Positions 49,934 through 59,878 are shown, counted from the stretch's first letter. The stretch: DNA of 64,000 nucleotides from Pelagibacterales bacterium SAG-MED22 (GCA_014653985.1 JACWDT010000003.1:53108-117107), one strand, 5' to 3'. Notes: generated by a model not told the origin, from the sequence alone. A program made the numbers and translations.

Positions 49934-50770
49934 ATGAAAAACATTGAAATCAGTAAAATTATTGACCCTATTCCTGCATCTGATGGTGCGGGAGTTAAGT
50001 TGAAAAGAAGTATTGGTGTAGAACCAAATTATTTTGATCCATTTTTGATGTTAGATGAGTTTGGATCAGAGAATAGTGAGGATTACATTGCAGGTTTCCC
50101 ACCCCATCCACATCGAGGAATTGAAACAGTAACCTATATGTTAGCTGGAGATTTTGAACATAAAGATAGCACTGGAGGTGAAGGAAGAATGACTGCAGGA
50201 GATGTTCAGTGGATGAAAACCGGAAGTGGAATAATTCATTCCGAAATGCCTGCAATGAAAGAAGGCAAACTTCATGGATTTCAGTTATGGATTAATATGC
50301 CTGCTAAATTAAAGATGAGTAAGCCTGAATATATTTACATAGATTCAGATAAAATGAGTGTTCATAAAGATAAAGAAAAACAGGTTAAAGTTATAGCTGG
50401 AAATTTTGAAAATGCTGAAGGCCCTGTTAAAGGTCATAATGTTGAGCCAATCTATTTTGATATTGAGCTGACCAAAGATAAATTGTTTAGCTATAAATTA
50501 CCTTCAACTCATAACACTTTTATTTATCTAATAAATGGTGAAATTGAAATTGGAAAAAATAAACACGATGATGTTAAAGATAGTACTTTAATACTTTTAA
50601 CTCGAGGTGAAGATTTAACAGTGAAAGCTAAATCAAATGCTAAGTTCTTGGTGGTTTCTGGCAAGCCTATTAATGAGGAAATAGCAAGAGGTGGTCCTTT
50701 CGTGATGAATACTAAAGCAGAAATCTTGCAAGCTGTTCAAGATTATCATAATGGTACATTTGTAAAATAG
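49934..50770 (+). CDS. pirin family protein
   Basis: A 278-residue bicupin of the pirin family. The N-terminal cupin shows GVEPNYFDPFLMLDEFGS, the metal-ligand segment FPPHPHRGIETVTYMLAGDFEHKD and SGIIHSEMP, giving the expected three His and one Glu. Some pirins show quercetin dioxygenase activity and others act as redox-sensing cofactors, so the role is open. It lies 20 nt after the HAD gene and 3 nt before the quinone oxidoreductase, a likely small operon of uncertain purpose. Confidence 0.9.
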   Translation: MKNIEISKIIDPIPASDGAGVKLKRSIGVEPNYFDPFLMLDEFGSENSEDYIAGFPPHPHRGIETVTYMLAGDFEHKDSTGGEGRMTAGDVQWMKTGSGIIHSEMPAMKEGKLHGFQLWINMPAKLKMSKPEYIYIDSDKMSVHKDKEKQVKVIAGNFENAEGPVKGHNVEPIYFDIELTKDKLFSYKLPSTHNTFIYLINGEIEIGKNKHDDVKDSTLILLTRGEDLTVKAKSNAKFLVVSGKPINEEIARGGPFVMNTKAEILQAVQDYHNGTFVK

Positions 50771-50773
50771 ATT

Positions 50774-51745
50774 ATGAAAGCTATAAAAATAGAAAAATTT
50801 GGAAGTCCTGATGTATTGAAAGTTGAAAATGTTGAAATTGGCAAACCTAAAACAAATGAAGTTTTAATAAAAAACTTATCTATTGGCATAAATTATATTG
50901 ATACATATCACCGAACAGGGCTCTACCCCATTCCACTTCCAAGTGGGATTGGTCTCGAAGCATGTGGTGTTATTGAAGAAGTTGGCCCTGATGCTACTTT
51001 ATTTAAAGTAGGAGATAGAGTTTCCCATGCATCTATGCCTATTGGTGCATATTCTGAAAAACATATTATGCCAGAGAATAAACTTGTGCCAGTTCCAGAT
51101 GGAGTTTCAGACGAGGTTGCGTCATGTGTTACTTTAAAAGGTATTACAGCTGAGTATTTATTACACAGAGCATATCCATTAAAGAAAGGTGACAAAGTTC
51201 TTTACCATGCAGCAGCTGGAGCACTAGGACAAATACTATGTCCTTGGGCCAATTCTATTGGTGCAGATATTATTGGTACTGTTGGATCTAAAGAAAAAGA
51301 GGAAATTGCTAAGAAAAATGGTTGTCATCATGTAATTAATTATACCGATAGAGACTTTGTAGAAGAAGTTGAAAAAATTGTTGGAAAAAATGGAATTGAT
51401 GTTGTCTATGATGGTGTAGGTTTAAAAACTTTTGAAGGTTCAATTGAAGTACTGAAAGTCAGAGGGATGATGGTAGCTTTTGGAAATGCATCAGGTTATG
51501 TAGACACAATTGATGTAAAAAAACATATTAATGCTAAAGGATTATTTTTTACACGTCCTTCCATCGCTCATTACACTATTGAAAGAGAAGAATTACTAGA
51601 GTCAGCAAAAAAAGTTTTTAATGCTGTTTTATCTGGTAAATTTAAAATTGAAATTTCAAAAAAATATTCACTTGATGAAGTTAAACAAGCTCACAAGGAT
51701 TTAGAAGGTAGATTACTCACTGGTCCAGCTGTTATTAAGCCATAA
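50774..51745 (+). CDS. qor: NADPH:quinone oxidoreductase, zeta-crystallin type
   Basis: A 323-residue zinc-free medium-chain dehydrogenase/reductase. The N-terminal domain shows INYIDTYHRTGLYPIPLPSGIGLEACGVIEEVG, the family signature, and the Rossmann region has VLYHAAAGALGQILCPWANSIGADIIGTVGS followed by DVVYDGVG. No structural or catalytic zinc cysteines are seen. It would reduce quinones by single electrons with NADPH, though many relatives act on other enones. Confidence 0.9.
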   Translation: MKAIKIEKFGSPDVLKVENVEIGKPKTNEVLIKNLSIGINYIDTYHRTGLYPIPLPSGIGLEACGVIEEVGPDATLFKVGDRVSHASMPIGAYSEKHIMPENKLVPVPDGVSDEVASCVTLKGITAEYLLHRAYPLKKGDKVLYHAAAGALGQILCPWANSIGADIIGTVGSKEKEEIAKKNGCHHVINYTDRDFVEEVEKIVGKNGIDVVYDGVGLKTFEGSIEVLKVRGMMVAFGNASGYVDTIDVKKHINAKGLFFTRPSIAHYTIEREELLESAKKVFNAVLSGKFKIEISKKYSLDEVKQAHKDLEGRLLTGPAVIKP

Positions 51746-51754
51746 CCAGATACT

Positions 51755-52156
51755 CTATTCATAGATATCCATGTCAGACATATGAAGTTTTAACGCATTA
51801 GTTGATACTTGAATTTCGACTATAAAAAAAATTATTGATATAATCATAGATAAACAACATGATCCAAAAATAATTCTGGCAATGAAAATTTCACTTAAAT
51901 AAAGTCCAAAAACAGTTAACATATTAAATAAAAAGCCAAAGGCAGCAAATACCATTGAGAATTTTAAAAGGCTTATTCTTTTATTAAGATTAATAAATTG
52001 CGCTTTCCATTCAGGTGGAGTGTGTTTTTCAAAAACATGAGCATCATGAATTTTTCTAATTAAAGCACTCAGTGTGTGAAACCTATTACTGTAAACACCC
52101 ATTAATAAAGGTATTGCAGGGAACATTAGGGCTGTAACGGTATAATCTATATTCAT
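51755..52156 (-). CDS. DUF2721 membrane protein
   Basis: A 133-residue protein matching the DUF2721 family in pattern: an N-terminal helix (TVTALMFPAIPLLMGVYSNRF), a basic middle segment with LSALIRKIH and LNKRISLLKFSMVFAAFGFLF, and a C-terminal pair of helices (IFGSCCLSMIISIIFFIVEIQVSTNAL). Function is unknown. The ATG at 52156 is preferred over the TTG used in the track. It is convergent with qor (9-nt gap) and divergent from ubiA (49-nt gap). Confidence 0.75.
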   Translation of the reverse strand: MNIDYTVTALMFPAIPLLMGVYSNRFHTLSALIRKIHDAHVFEKHTPPEWKAQFINLNKRISLLKFSMVFAAFGFLFNMLTVFGLYLSEIFIARIIFGSCCLSMIISIIFFIVEIQVSTNALKLHMSDMDIYE

Positions 52157-52205
52157 ACGAATCAATTTGATTATGAAACTAGGCTTTGTTATTTACAAGT
52201 AAATT

Positions 52206-53072
52206 ATGAACCAATTTAACCTATTTATCGAACTTACAAGATTAAAAAAACCAATTGGTTTTATGCTTCTATTCTGGCCATGCACTTGGGGACTTACATT
52301 GGCCTATGATTTTTCTACTAGCCTAAATAACTATTTTTTTTATTTACTTTTATTCTTCTTAGGGTCAGTGTTTATGAGATCAGCAGGGTGTATAGTAAAC
52401 GATATCTTAGATAAAGAATTTGATGCAAAAGTTTTTCGTACGAAAAATCGTCCAATCGCCTCAGGAAAAGTGTCTATTAAACTTGCTGTACTTTATGCCC
52501 TCACGCTTTGTTTATTAGCCTTTTTAGTTTTGATTAATTTCAATTTGTTTACAATAATTCTTGCTTTTGGCTCCATGCCTCTTGCTTTCACTTATCCATT
52601 GATGAAAAGGTTTACTTATTGGCCACAATTATTCTTAGGTATCACTTTTAATTATGGGTTAATACTTGGATGGTCTGCTGTTAAAGGTGAAATTAGCTTA
52701 GCACCGATACTATTCTACTTTGGAGCCATATTTTGGACACTGGGGTATGACACGATTTATGGATACCAAGATATTAAAGATGACGAAATAATAGGATTAA
52801 AATCAACATCAATAAAATTCAAAGGGAAAGCTAAAAAATTTTTATTTGTATGTTATTTTTTTTTATTATCTTTCTTACTGATTGGAGGTTACGAAATGAA
52901 ATTTCATTTTAGCTACTATTTGCTTTCTATAATTCCATTTATTCACTTATTTATTTATCAAATGAAAATATTTAATTTAAATAAACCCGCCAGTTGTTTA
53001 AAAGCGTTCAAAAGTAATAATTTTTTTGGTCTTATAATTTTTATAAATATCTTAATAGTCAAAACTTTATAA
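52206..53072 (+). CDS. ubiA: 4-hydroxybenzoate polyprenyltransferase
   Basis: UbiA prenylates 4-hydroxybenzoate, the first membrane step of ubiquinone synthesis. The 288-residue protein has about eight helices, LTRLKKPIGFMLLFWPCTWGL at the start, the first Asp motif GCIVNDILDKEFDAKVFRTKNRPIASG near residue 60, and the second YDTIYGYQDIKDDEIIGLKSTSIKF near 180. These agree with UbiA rather than CtaB or chlorophyll-type relatives. Its stop overlaps the msbA-like start (TAATG). Confidence 0.95.
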   Translation: MNQFNLFIELTRLKKPIGFMLLFWPCTWGLTLAYDFSTSLNNYFFYLLLFFLGSVFMRSAGCIVNDILDKEFDAKVFRTKNRPIASGKVSIKLAVLYALTLCLLAFLVLINFNLFTIILAFGSMPLAFTYPLMKRFTYWPQLFLGITFNYGLILGWSAVKGEISLAPILFYFGAIFWTLGYDTIYGYQDIKDDEIIGLKSTSIKFKGKAKKFLFVCYFFLLSFLLIGGYEMKFHFSYYLLSIIPFIHLFIYQMKIFNLNKPASCLKAFKSNNFFGLIIFINILIVKTL

Positions 53073-54808
53073 TGAAAAATTCTATAATTTATAAAAGACT
53101 GTATAATGATTATTCAAAAAAATATTTAGATAAAATTATTTTATCTGCATCTTTTTCTATATTAGTTGCAGGAAGTACATCAGCAATTGCCTGGCTTTTA
53201 GATCCTGCAATAAAAAAACTTTTTATTGAAAAAGATCAAACACTAATAGTTTATATCCCATTGATGATTATTTTGGCATTTACCACAAAAGGCTTATCTT
53301 TATATTATGCAAAAGCAACAATGATTAGTGTTGGTGAGGCAATTAAAAAAAAACTTCAATTTGATATGGTTAATACATTATTGGGAGCTGACACACAGAT
53401 TATTGACAAAAAACACTCAGGTAAATTTATTTCCAACCTTACTTATGATGTAACACATATTACTAATCTGCTTAGTAATGCAATATTAACATTATTTAAA
53501 GATTCTTTAACATTGATAGGTCTTTTGTTTGTAATGTTTTTACAAAATTGGAAATTGGCTCTTATTTCGATTATTATGATTCCATTAGCAAGTTTTTCTG
53601 CAAAAACACTAGGTAAAAGAATAAGTAAAGTTACCACCGAAGCACAACAGAAATCTGGTTATTTAACAACTTATTTAGTTGAGTTATTTAAAAATCATAA
53701 ATTAATAAAAATTTTTCAAAAAGAAGAATATGAGAAAAAAAGAGCTGAAAAATATTTATCACAACTACAAGAAAAAAATCAAAAAATTCAAACAGTTTTT
53801 GTAAGAATGTCTCCTATAATGGAAACTTTAACAGGAGTAATGATTGCCGTTTTGATTTTTTACTCTGGTACATTAATGTCAAGAGGCGAATTAGATATTA
53901 ATAATTTCTTTTCTTTTCTTGCTGCAATGATGTTGGCTTACCAACCAGTAAGATCTTTATCAACCCTTAATATGGTTTTGAATCAGGGTCTTTCCGCGGC
54001 ATCAAGAATTTTACCAATTATAGATCAAACAAATAACATTAATGATTCATCTAATGCAAAATCAATTCAAGTGAAAAATTCAAATATCAAATTTCAAAAT
54101 GTTAATTTTTCATATGAAATAAGTGAAGGACAAACTCTTGATTCAATAAATTTAGAATTTGAAGGCGGAAAAATGACTTCTTTAGTGGGCCATAGTGGAT
54201 CTGGAAAATCAACCATCATGAATTTAATACCAAGATTTTATGATGTACAGTCCGGTGAAATATTTATTGATGATCAATCAATAAATAAATTAACTATCAA
54301 ATCACTTAGAGAGCAAATTTCTATGGTAAGTCAAGAAACAACTTTGTTTGATGATACAATTAAAAATAATATTAAATATGCTAGAGAAAATGCTACAGAT
54401 GATGAAATCTACCACGTTGCAAACTTGTCTTTTTGTGAGGAATTTATTAGCAATCTGCCAAATAAATACGAAACATTAATTGGGGAAAATGGTGTGAGAT
54501 TATCAGGTGGTGAAAAACAAAGACTCTCTATTGCGAGAGCAATGCTTAAAAAAAGTTCAGTAATTCTCCTTGACGAAGCAACTTCATCTTTAGACTCTGA
54601 GACTGAAACCAAAATTCAAGAGGCTTTAAATATTCTTACCAAAAATAAAACAACAATAGTAATAGCACACCGATTATCGACAATTTTGAACTCTAATAAT
54701 ATTTATCTCATTGATTCAGGAAAAGTAATCGAAAAAGGTAAACATGAGGATTTAATGAATAAATCTGAATTATATAGAAGTTTTTATGAAAAACAGATTC
54801 AGAAATAA
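53072..54808 (+). CDS. msbA: MsbA-like lipid-flipping ABC transporter
   Basis: A 578-residue half-size ABC exporter: six membrane helices in the first 310 residues, then an ATPase with Walker A LVGHSGSGKSTIMNLI near residue 373, Q-loop MVSQETTLFDDT, signature RLSGGEKQRLSIARAM, Walker B VILLDEATSSLDSE and H-loop IVIAHRLSTI. The context with waaA, lpxK and lpxL supports flipping of lipid A-core (MsbA). Other half-size exporters look alike, so the substrate rests on neighbourhood. Confidence 0.9.
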   Translation: MKNSIIYKRLYNDYSKKYLDKIILSASFSILVAGSTSAIAWLLDPAIKKLFIEKDQTLIVYIPLMIILAFTTKGLSLYYAKATMISVGEAIKKKLQFDMVNTLLGADTQIIDKKHSGKFISNLTYDVTHITNLLSNAILTLFKDSLTLIGLLFVMFLQNWKLALISIIMIPLASFSAKTLGKRISKVTTEAQQKSGYLTTYLVELFKNHKLIKIFQKEEYEKKRAEKYLSQLQEKNQKIQTVFVRMSPIMETLTGVMIAVLIFYSGTLMSRGELDINNFFSFLAAMMLAYQPVRSLSTLNMVLNQGLSAASRILPIIDQTNNINDSSNAKSIQVKNSNIKFQNVNFSYEISEGQTLDSINLEFEGGKMTSLVGHSGSGKSTIMNLIPRFYDVQSGEIFIDDQSINKLTIKSLREQISMVSQETTLFDDTIKNNIKYARENATDDEIYHVANLSFCEEFISNLPNKYETLIGENGVRLSGGEKQRLSIARAMLKKSSVILLDEATSSLDSETETKIQEALNILTKNKTTIVIAHRLSTILNSNNIYLIDSGKVIEKGKHEDLMNKSELYRSFYEKQIQK

Positions 54809-54810
54809 TT

Positions 54811-56061
54811 ATGTTATTTTTCTACCATATAATAATTTTTATAATTACAATATTTTCTCCAATAATAATTTTTTATAGAATTTTAAAAAATAAAGAAGAT
54901 AAAAAAAGATATATAGAAAAATTTTGTATTATTTCAAAAAAAAGAACTAAAGGAAAACTTATTTGGTTTCATGGTGCAAGTGTTGGTGAAATATTAAGTA
55001 TCGTACCACTGATTAAAAATTATGAAAAAAATAACTCTATTGCACAAATACTTGTAACATCTAGTACGTTAAGTTCATCAAAAGTTTTTCAAAAACTTAA
55101 ATTTAAAAAAACTATTCATCAATTCTATCCCATAGATAATTTATTTTTTACAAATAAATTTTTAAATTTTTGGAAACCTTGTATAGCTATCTTTGTAGAC
55201 TCTGAAATTTGGCCATGCATGTATAATAATATCAATGATAAAAAAATTCCATTAATTTTATTAAATGCGAGACTAACAAGAAAAACTTTTAAAAAATGGA
55301 TGATGTTAAGATCTTTTGCAAGATCAATTTTTAGCAAGATAACAATTACTTACCCTCAAAATCTTGAAACAGGTAAATATTTAAAAATACTTAAAGCAAA
55401 TAAGATTAGACATCTGGGAAATTTAAAATTTGCCGAAAATTTTGAAGAAAATTTAGACAGGATTAATATAAATTTAAAGAAAGAACTAAAAAAAAAAAAA
55501 ATTTGGGTTGCATCTAGTACGCATAGAAGTGAAGAAGTGTTCTGTGCAAAAGCACATATTCAGCTGAGAAAAAAGGTAAAAAATTTAATCACTATAATCA
55601 TTCCAAGACATATTCACAGATCAGAAGAAATAATTTATGAGATAAAAAATTTAGGCCTTAAGGTTTTACAACACAGCACTAAACCAAGAAGTTTAAAAGA
55701 TACTGATATTTATATTGTTGATACATTTGGTGAGACCAAAAAATTCCACAAAATTGGCTCCTCTGTTTTTTTGGGTGGTTCCATAATTGACAGAGGAGGA
55801 CAAAATCCTTTGGAAGCAGCAAGATTTGGAGCAAAAATATTACATGGACCGAATACAGATAACTTTAAGGATGTTTATAAATTATTAAAATCATTAAATG
55901 TATCAAAAAAAATCCTAACTCCAAAAAAATTAGCCTCCTCAATAACCTTTAGAAAGAATAAAATAATTGGTAATAAAATCAAAGATATTGGACAAAATAT
56001 TTTAAAAAAAACTATAAAAGAATTAGACTATTTTATTATTGATGAATTTAAAAAAACCTAA
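54811..56061 (+). CDS. waaA: 3-deoxy-D-manno-octulosonic acid (Kdo) transferase
   Basis: WaaA (KdtA) adds Kdo to the lipid A precursor. The 416-residue protein has an N-terminal membrane anchor (FYHIIIFIITIFSPIIIFYRIL), GKLIWFHGASVGEILSIVPLI near residue 48, FVDSEIWPCMYNNI near 130, and the GT-B C-terminal SSVFLGGSIIDRGGQNPLEAARFGAKILHGPN. It lies 2 nt after the msbA-like gene and overlaps lpxK by 20 nt. Confidence 0.95.
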   Translation: MLFFYHIIIFIITIFSPIIIFYRILKNKEDKKRYIEKFCIISKKRTKGKLIWFHGASVGEILSIVPLIKNYEKNNSIAQILVTSSTLSSSKVFQKLKFKKTIHQFYPIDNLFFTNKFLNFWKPCIAIFVDSEIWPCMYNNINDKKIPLILLNARLTRKTFKKWMMLRSFARSIFSKITITYPQNLETGKYLKILKANKIRHLGNLKFAENFEENLDRININLKKELKKKKIWVASSTHRSEEVFCAKAHIQLRKKVKNLITIIIPRHIHRSEEIIYEIKNLGLKVLQHSTKPRSLKDTDIYIVDTFGETKKFHKIGSSVFLGGSIIDRGGQNPLEAARFGAKILHGPNTDNFKDVYKLLKSLNVSKKILTPKKLASSITFRKNKIIGNKIKDIGQNILKKTIKELDYFIIDEFKKT

Positions 56062-56983
56062 GTTTTGGGATTATAAAAAACCAAACTTAAACGCATATTT
56101 GCTTTATCCAATAGCTTTTTTTATTGAAACCACAAAAAAATTATTTCCAAAATTAACTAAAAAAAAATTTAAAATTAAGACAGTATGTGTTGGTAATATC
56201 TACCTGGGAGGTACTGGCAAGACATCTCTGAGCATTAAATTAAATAAACTTTTAAACGATAGAAATATAAAATCCTGCTTTATCAAGAAATATTATAAAA
56301 AACAATTTGACGAACAAAAACTTCTTGAAAAAAATGGTAGACTGTTTTTATCTTCCAAAAGGATTGATGCTATAGAAAAAGCTCAAAATCAAAATTATGA
56401 TATTGCAATAATGGACGATGGTCTTCAGGATAAGACAATTCATTACGATATTAGTTTTGTTTGTTTTAATAATATAAATTGGATCGGAAATGGTATGATA
56501 CTTCCTGCTGGTCCATTAAGAGAAAATATCAATAAAATTAAAAATTATGATCATATTTTTTTAAATGGGAATTTAGATAATGTTGACTATTTAACCCAAG
56601 AAATACTTAAAATCAATTCTGATATTAATATTCATCTTGGTAAATACGAACCAATAAATTTAGATGAATTTAAGAAAAATAAAAAATATTTAGTGTTTTC
56701 AGGCATTGGTAACCACCAAACATTTGTTTCAATGATTAAAAAAAATGGCTTAGAAGTATTAAAAGATCTAGAGTTTTCTGATCATTATGCATACACAAAA
56801 AAGGATATAGATAAAATTTTAAATGAAGCAGGTAATTTAAACTGTGAAATAATAACGACAGAAAAAGATTTTTTAAGATTAAATAATTATGATGTAAGTA
56901 GAATCAAAATAATGAAAGCAGAATTGAAAATAATAGATGAAGATAAATTAATTAAATCAATAATCTCAAATGAAAAATTTTAA
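56042..56983 (+). CDS. lpxK: tetraacyldisaccharide 4'-kinase
   Basis: LpxK phosphorylates the 4' position of the lipid A disaccharide at the inner membrane. The 313-residue protein has KPKFWDYKKPNLNAYLLYPIAF at the start, the P-loop VGNIYLGGTGKTSLSI near residue 50, MDDGLQDKTIHYDISFVCF with the family DDG(L/F)Q motif, and the late FSDHYAYTKKDI and ITTEKDFLRL. The usual GGTGKTP is GGTGKTS here. The ATG at 56042 replaces the TTG one codon earlier in the track. Confidence 0.94.
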   Translation: MNLKKPKFWDYKKPNLNAYLLYPIAFFIETTKKLFPKLTKKKFKIKTVCVGNIYLGGTGKTSLSIKLNKLLNDRNIKSCFIKKYYKKQFDEQKLLEKNGRLFLSSKRIDAIEKAQNQNYDIAIMDDGLQDKTIHYDISFVCFNNINWIGNGMILPAGPLRENINKIKNYDHIFLNGNLDNVDYLTQEILKINSDINIHLGKYEPINLDEFKKNKKYLVFSGIGNHQTFVSMIKKNGLEVLKDLEFSDHYAYTKKDIDKILNEAGNLNCEIITTEKDFLRLNNYDVSRIKIMKAELKIIDEDKLIKSIISNEKF

Positions 56984-57830
56984 ATATTTTATACAATTTT
57001 CTTTAACAATTTTTTGCTTTTTAATATTTAAATTTTTAGGACCTAATTTATCTTCAAAACTTAGTGGAAAGATCTTTGAATTAATTGGGCCATTCTTTAG
57101 GTCAAGACAAATAATTCATTCAAATATTAAAAGAGGCGTTCCAGATATAAGTTCTGAAAATTTAAAAAATATAACAAGGTTAATGTGGAATAACTATGGA
57201 AGATTATTTGCAGAGTATATGTTTATTAAAGATTTTAGATATGGAAAGCTTGAGAACAAAATTAAGGTTGAAGGACAAGAGATACTAGATGAAATAAAAA
57301 GATCTAAAAAAAAAGTTATATTTATTTCTGGTCATTTTAGTAATTTCGAACTTATGGCAATGTATTTAGAAAAAACTGGTATTAAATTGTCTGCAATATA
57401 CAGACCTTTAAATAATATTTTTTTAAATGAGATTATGGAAGGGATAAGAAAAAAATTTATTTGTAAGCATCAAATTAAAAAGGGTATTGGAGGACTTAAA
57501 AAATTAATTTCTCTTAAAAAAAATAACTATTCAACAGCTCTAATGATAGACCAGAGAGTTTCTGAAGGGGTTTTGTGTAATTTATTTAATCAAGGTGCAT
57601 TAACCACAACTATACCAGCTCAATTAGTAAGAAAATTTAACATTCCCGTTGTACCAGTTTATATTGAAAGAATTAAAGATTTAAATTTTAAAATATCGAT
57701 AAATAATCCTATAAATTTTTCAAAAGAGGACTCGGTCGAAAATATTACTTTGAAATTAAATCAAATTCTTGAGAAGATGATATTAAAAAAACCTGAACAA
57801 TGGATATGGTCTCACAATCGTTGGAAATAA
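56970..57830 (+). CDS. lpxL: lipid A acyltransferase, LpxL/HtrB family
   Basis: A 286-residue member of the lysophospholipid/lipid A acyltransferase family that adds secondary acyl chains to Kdo2-lipid IVA. It has an N-terminal membrane helix (FSLTIFCFLIFKFLG), the HxxxxE catalytic motif in FISGHFSNFELMAMYLE near residue 117, a following YRPLNN block, and LMIDQRVSEGV (matching the D-Q-R/K segment of LpxL). LpxL versus LpxM cannot be told apart by eye. It overlaps lpxK by 14 nt and abuts the convergent DUF2093 gene. Confidence 0.9.
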   Translation: MKNFKYFIQFSLTIFCFLIFKFLGPNLSSKLSGKIFELIGPFFRSRQIIHSNIKRGVPDISSENLKNITRLMWNNYGRLFAEYMFIKDFRYGKLENKIKVEGQEILDEIKRSKKKVIFISGHFSNFELMAMYLEKTGIKLSAIYRPLNNIFLNEIMEGIRKKFICKHQIKKGIGGLKKLISLKKNNYSTALMIDQRVSEGVLCNLFNQGALTTTIPAQLVRKFNIPVVPVYIERIKDLNFKISINNPINFSKEDSVENITLKLNQILEKMILKKPEQWIWSHNRWK

Positions 57831-58028
57831 TTATTTTTTAATATTGTCTTCTCTTTTAATAAAAGCTTCTTGATATGAATAATATGGTTCTTGTAACTCT
57901 ACATTCCAATAAGTTAAATTCTCTAAATCTATTTTCTTTCCAGATACAGCACACACCACATAATCACCAGGATCAATAATTTCAAAATTATTTGGTAAAT
58001 ATTTTATTTTTGCTAATTTTTTTGTCAT
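57831..58028 (-). CDS. DUF2093 protein
   Basis: From the ATG at 58028 this is a 65-residue protein: AKIKYLPNNFEIIDPGDYVVCAVSGKKIDLENLTYWNVELQEPYYS. The G-Y-V-x-C-A-V-[ST]-G-x-x-I-x-L-x-x-L-x-Y-W pattern is that of DUF2093, a small alphaproteobacterial family of unknown function. The ORF-track extension to 58100 would overlap the divergent purD start and is rejected. Start codons of this gene and purD are 21 nt apart. Confidence 0.85.
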   Translation of the reverse strand: MTKKLAKIKYLPNNFEIIDPGDYVVCAVSGKKIDLENLTYWNVELQEPYYSYQEAFIKREDNIKK

Positions 58029-58049
58029 TTTTAGTTTATATAGTTTTAT

Positions 58050-59315
58050 ATGAAAGTTGGAATAATAGGAAGTGGTGGTAGAGAACATGCTATTTGTCAA
58101 AGTTTAAAAAACTCAAATAAAATATATAAAATATTCTGTTTTCCAGGTAATGCAGGTACTAAAGAAATTGCAGAAAATATAAATCTTAATTTAGAGAATT
58201 TTGAAAGTCTTAAAAATTTTATTTTTGATAAAAAAATTGATTTAATTGTTGTTGGCCCAGAAAAACCCTTAGTAGATGGACTGGTAGATTATTTAGAGAG
58301 TTTCAAAATTAAAGTATTTGGACCAAATAAAGTTGCTTCTCAACTAGAGGGTTCAAAAATATTTACAAAAAAACTTTGTGAAAAATTTCAAATACCAACA
58401 GCTAAATTTGGAATTTTTAAAAATAAAGATAGTGCTAAAGAATTTATAAAAAAAACTAATTTTCCTGCAGTCGTTAAGGCAGACAATCTAGCTTCTGGCA
58501 AGGGTGTCTATATTTGTAATGAAGAGAGTGAAGCAATCATTGCTATTGACGAAATATTTGGTGGTAAATTTGGAAAGGCGAGTAACTTGCTAATAGAAGA
58601 ATTTTTAGATGGTGAGGAAATGAGTTTCTTTACTATTCATGATGGAAATACTTTTAAGAGTTTTGAAACTGCACAGGATCATAAAAGAGTTTTGGAAGGA
58701 GACAGGGGAAAAAATACAGGAGGTATGGGGGCATATTGTCCTTCAAGATTGATTAATGAAGAATTGAAAAATAAAATTATTAATAAAATTATTAAACCAA
58801 CACTTTTAGGATTGGGTGAACTTGGGACTAAATATAAAGGATTTTTATATGCAGGTTTAATGATTGTAAAGAATGAACCATTTTTGATAGAATATAATGT
58901 ACGAATGGGTGACCCAGAGTGTCAAACAATACTTCCAAAACTTAAAACAAACTTAGGTGAAATCTTGTTGGCTTGTTGTGAAGAAAGATTAGATAAATTA
59001 GAAATTAATTGGTTAAATAAAAAAAGTTTATGTGTTGTAGTTTGCTCAAATGGATACCCTGAAGATTTTGATAAAAATATTGAAATAGAGAATATTAGTA
59101 AAATTATTTTAAAAGAAGATGATTTCTTATTTCATGCAGGAACCATAAATAAGAATGGTAAGACTTATGCGGTGGGTGGGCGCGTATTAAATTTCGTTAC
59201 TCTTTCTGAAAATCTTAGATCAGCAAGAGAAAATATTTTGCAAAATTTAGAAAAATTAAATTGGTCAGGTGGATTTTACAGAAAAGACATTGGGTATAAG
59301 GTCATTGATAAATGA
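58050..59315 (+). CDS. purD: phosphoribosylamine--glycine ligase
   Basis: PurD (GARS) forms glycinamide ribonucleotide in purine synthesis. The 421-residue ATP-grasp enzyme shows KVGIIGSGGREHAIC at the N-terminus, VVGPEKPLVDGLVDYL, FPAVVKADNLASGKGVYIC near residue 140, the family signature MGAYCPSRLINEE with YNVRMGDPECQTILP near 290, and HAGTINKNGKTYAVGGRVL near the end. It is coupled to rsmD by a 4-nt overlap. Confidence 0.97.
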   Translation: MKVGIIGSGGREHAICQSLKNSNKIYKIFCFPGNAGTKEIAENINLNLENFESLKNFIFDKKIDLIVVGPEKPLVDGLVDYLESFKIKVFGPNKVASQLEGSKIFTKKLCEKFQIPTAKFGIFKNKDSAKEFIKKTNFPAVVKADNLASGKGVYICNEESEAIIAIDEIFGGKFGKASNLLIEEFLDGEEMSFFTIHDGNTFKSFETAQDHKRVLEGDRGKNTGGMGAYCPSRLINEELKNKIINKIIKPTLLGLGELGTKYKGFLYAGLMIVKNEPFLIEYNVRMGDPECQTILPKLKTNLGEILLACCEERLDKLEINWLNKKSLCVVVCSNGYPEDFDKNIEIENISKIILKEDDFLFHAGTINKNGKTYAVGGRVLNFVTLSENLRSARENILQNLEKLNWSGGFYRKDIGYKVIDK

Positions 59316-59878
59316 GGATAATATCAGGTTCTTATAGAGGTAAGAAAATATTAGAACCAAAAGATGCTAAAACTAGGCCATTAAAAGATTTAACAAAAGA
59401 GTCTATTTTTAATATCATTAATCATTCAAATAAATTTAAGGTACAGCTTACTGGGGCTAAAGTATTAGATTTATTTTCGGGTGTAGGATCTTTTGGAATA
59501 GAGTGTCTCTCGAGAGGTGCAAGTAAGGTAATTTTTGCTGAAAATTATATGGGGGTTCTTTCAGTTTTAAAAAAGAACTTAATTAATCTTAGATGCACTG
59601 ATAGTTACGAAATTCTTGAAAAAGACATTTATAAAGAAAATACACTATTGATGCTCAATGAATTGTTTGAAATTATTTTTTTAGATCCACCCTTTAAAGA
59701 CAAAAATCTAGAGAAAATTTTTGAAACGATTGTAAAAGGGAATATTTTAAAGAAAAATGGAATAATTATTTTGCATCGTCATAAAAAAGAAAAAGATCTA
59801 ATCCCACCAAAATTTAAAATTGTTGAACAGAAACAATATGGAATTTCAAAAATAGACTATATATGTCTTTTAAGTTAA
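59312..59878 (+). CDS. rsmD: 16S rRNA (guanine-966 N2)-methyltransferase
   Basis: A 188-residue class I methyltransferase of the RsmD family. Features: MRIISGSYRGKKILEP at the start, RPLKDLTKESIFNII, the SAM motif KVLDLFSGVGSFGIECLSRGAS near residue 50, and the catalytic FLDPPFKDKNLEKI near 125 (usual NPPY-type DPPF). It methylates G966 of 16S rRNA. It converges on pgi with a 9-nt overlap. Confidence 0.94.
   Translation: MRIISGSYRGKKILEPKDAKTRPLKDLTKESIFNIINHSNKFKVQLTGAKVLDLFSGVGSFGIECLSRGASKVIFAENYMGVLSVLKKNLINLRCTDSYEILEKDIYKENTLLMLNELFEIIFLDPPFKDKNLEKIFETIVKGNILKKNGIIILHRHKKEKDLIPPKFKIVEQKQYGISKIDYICLLS

Noticed and set aside
58029-58100. N-terminal extension of the DUF2093 protein
   Set aside because: It overlaps the conserved purD N-terminus on the other strand; the family begins at the ATG at 58028.
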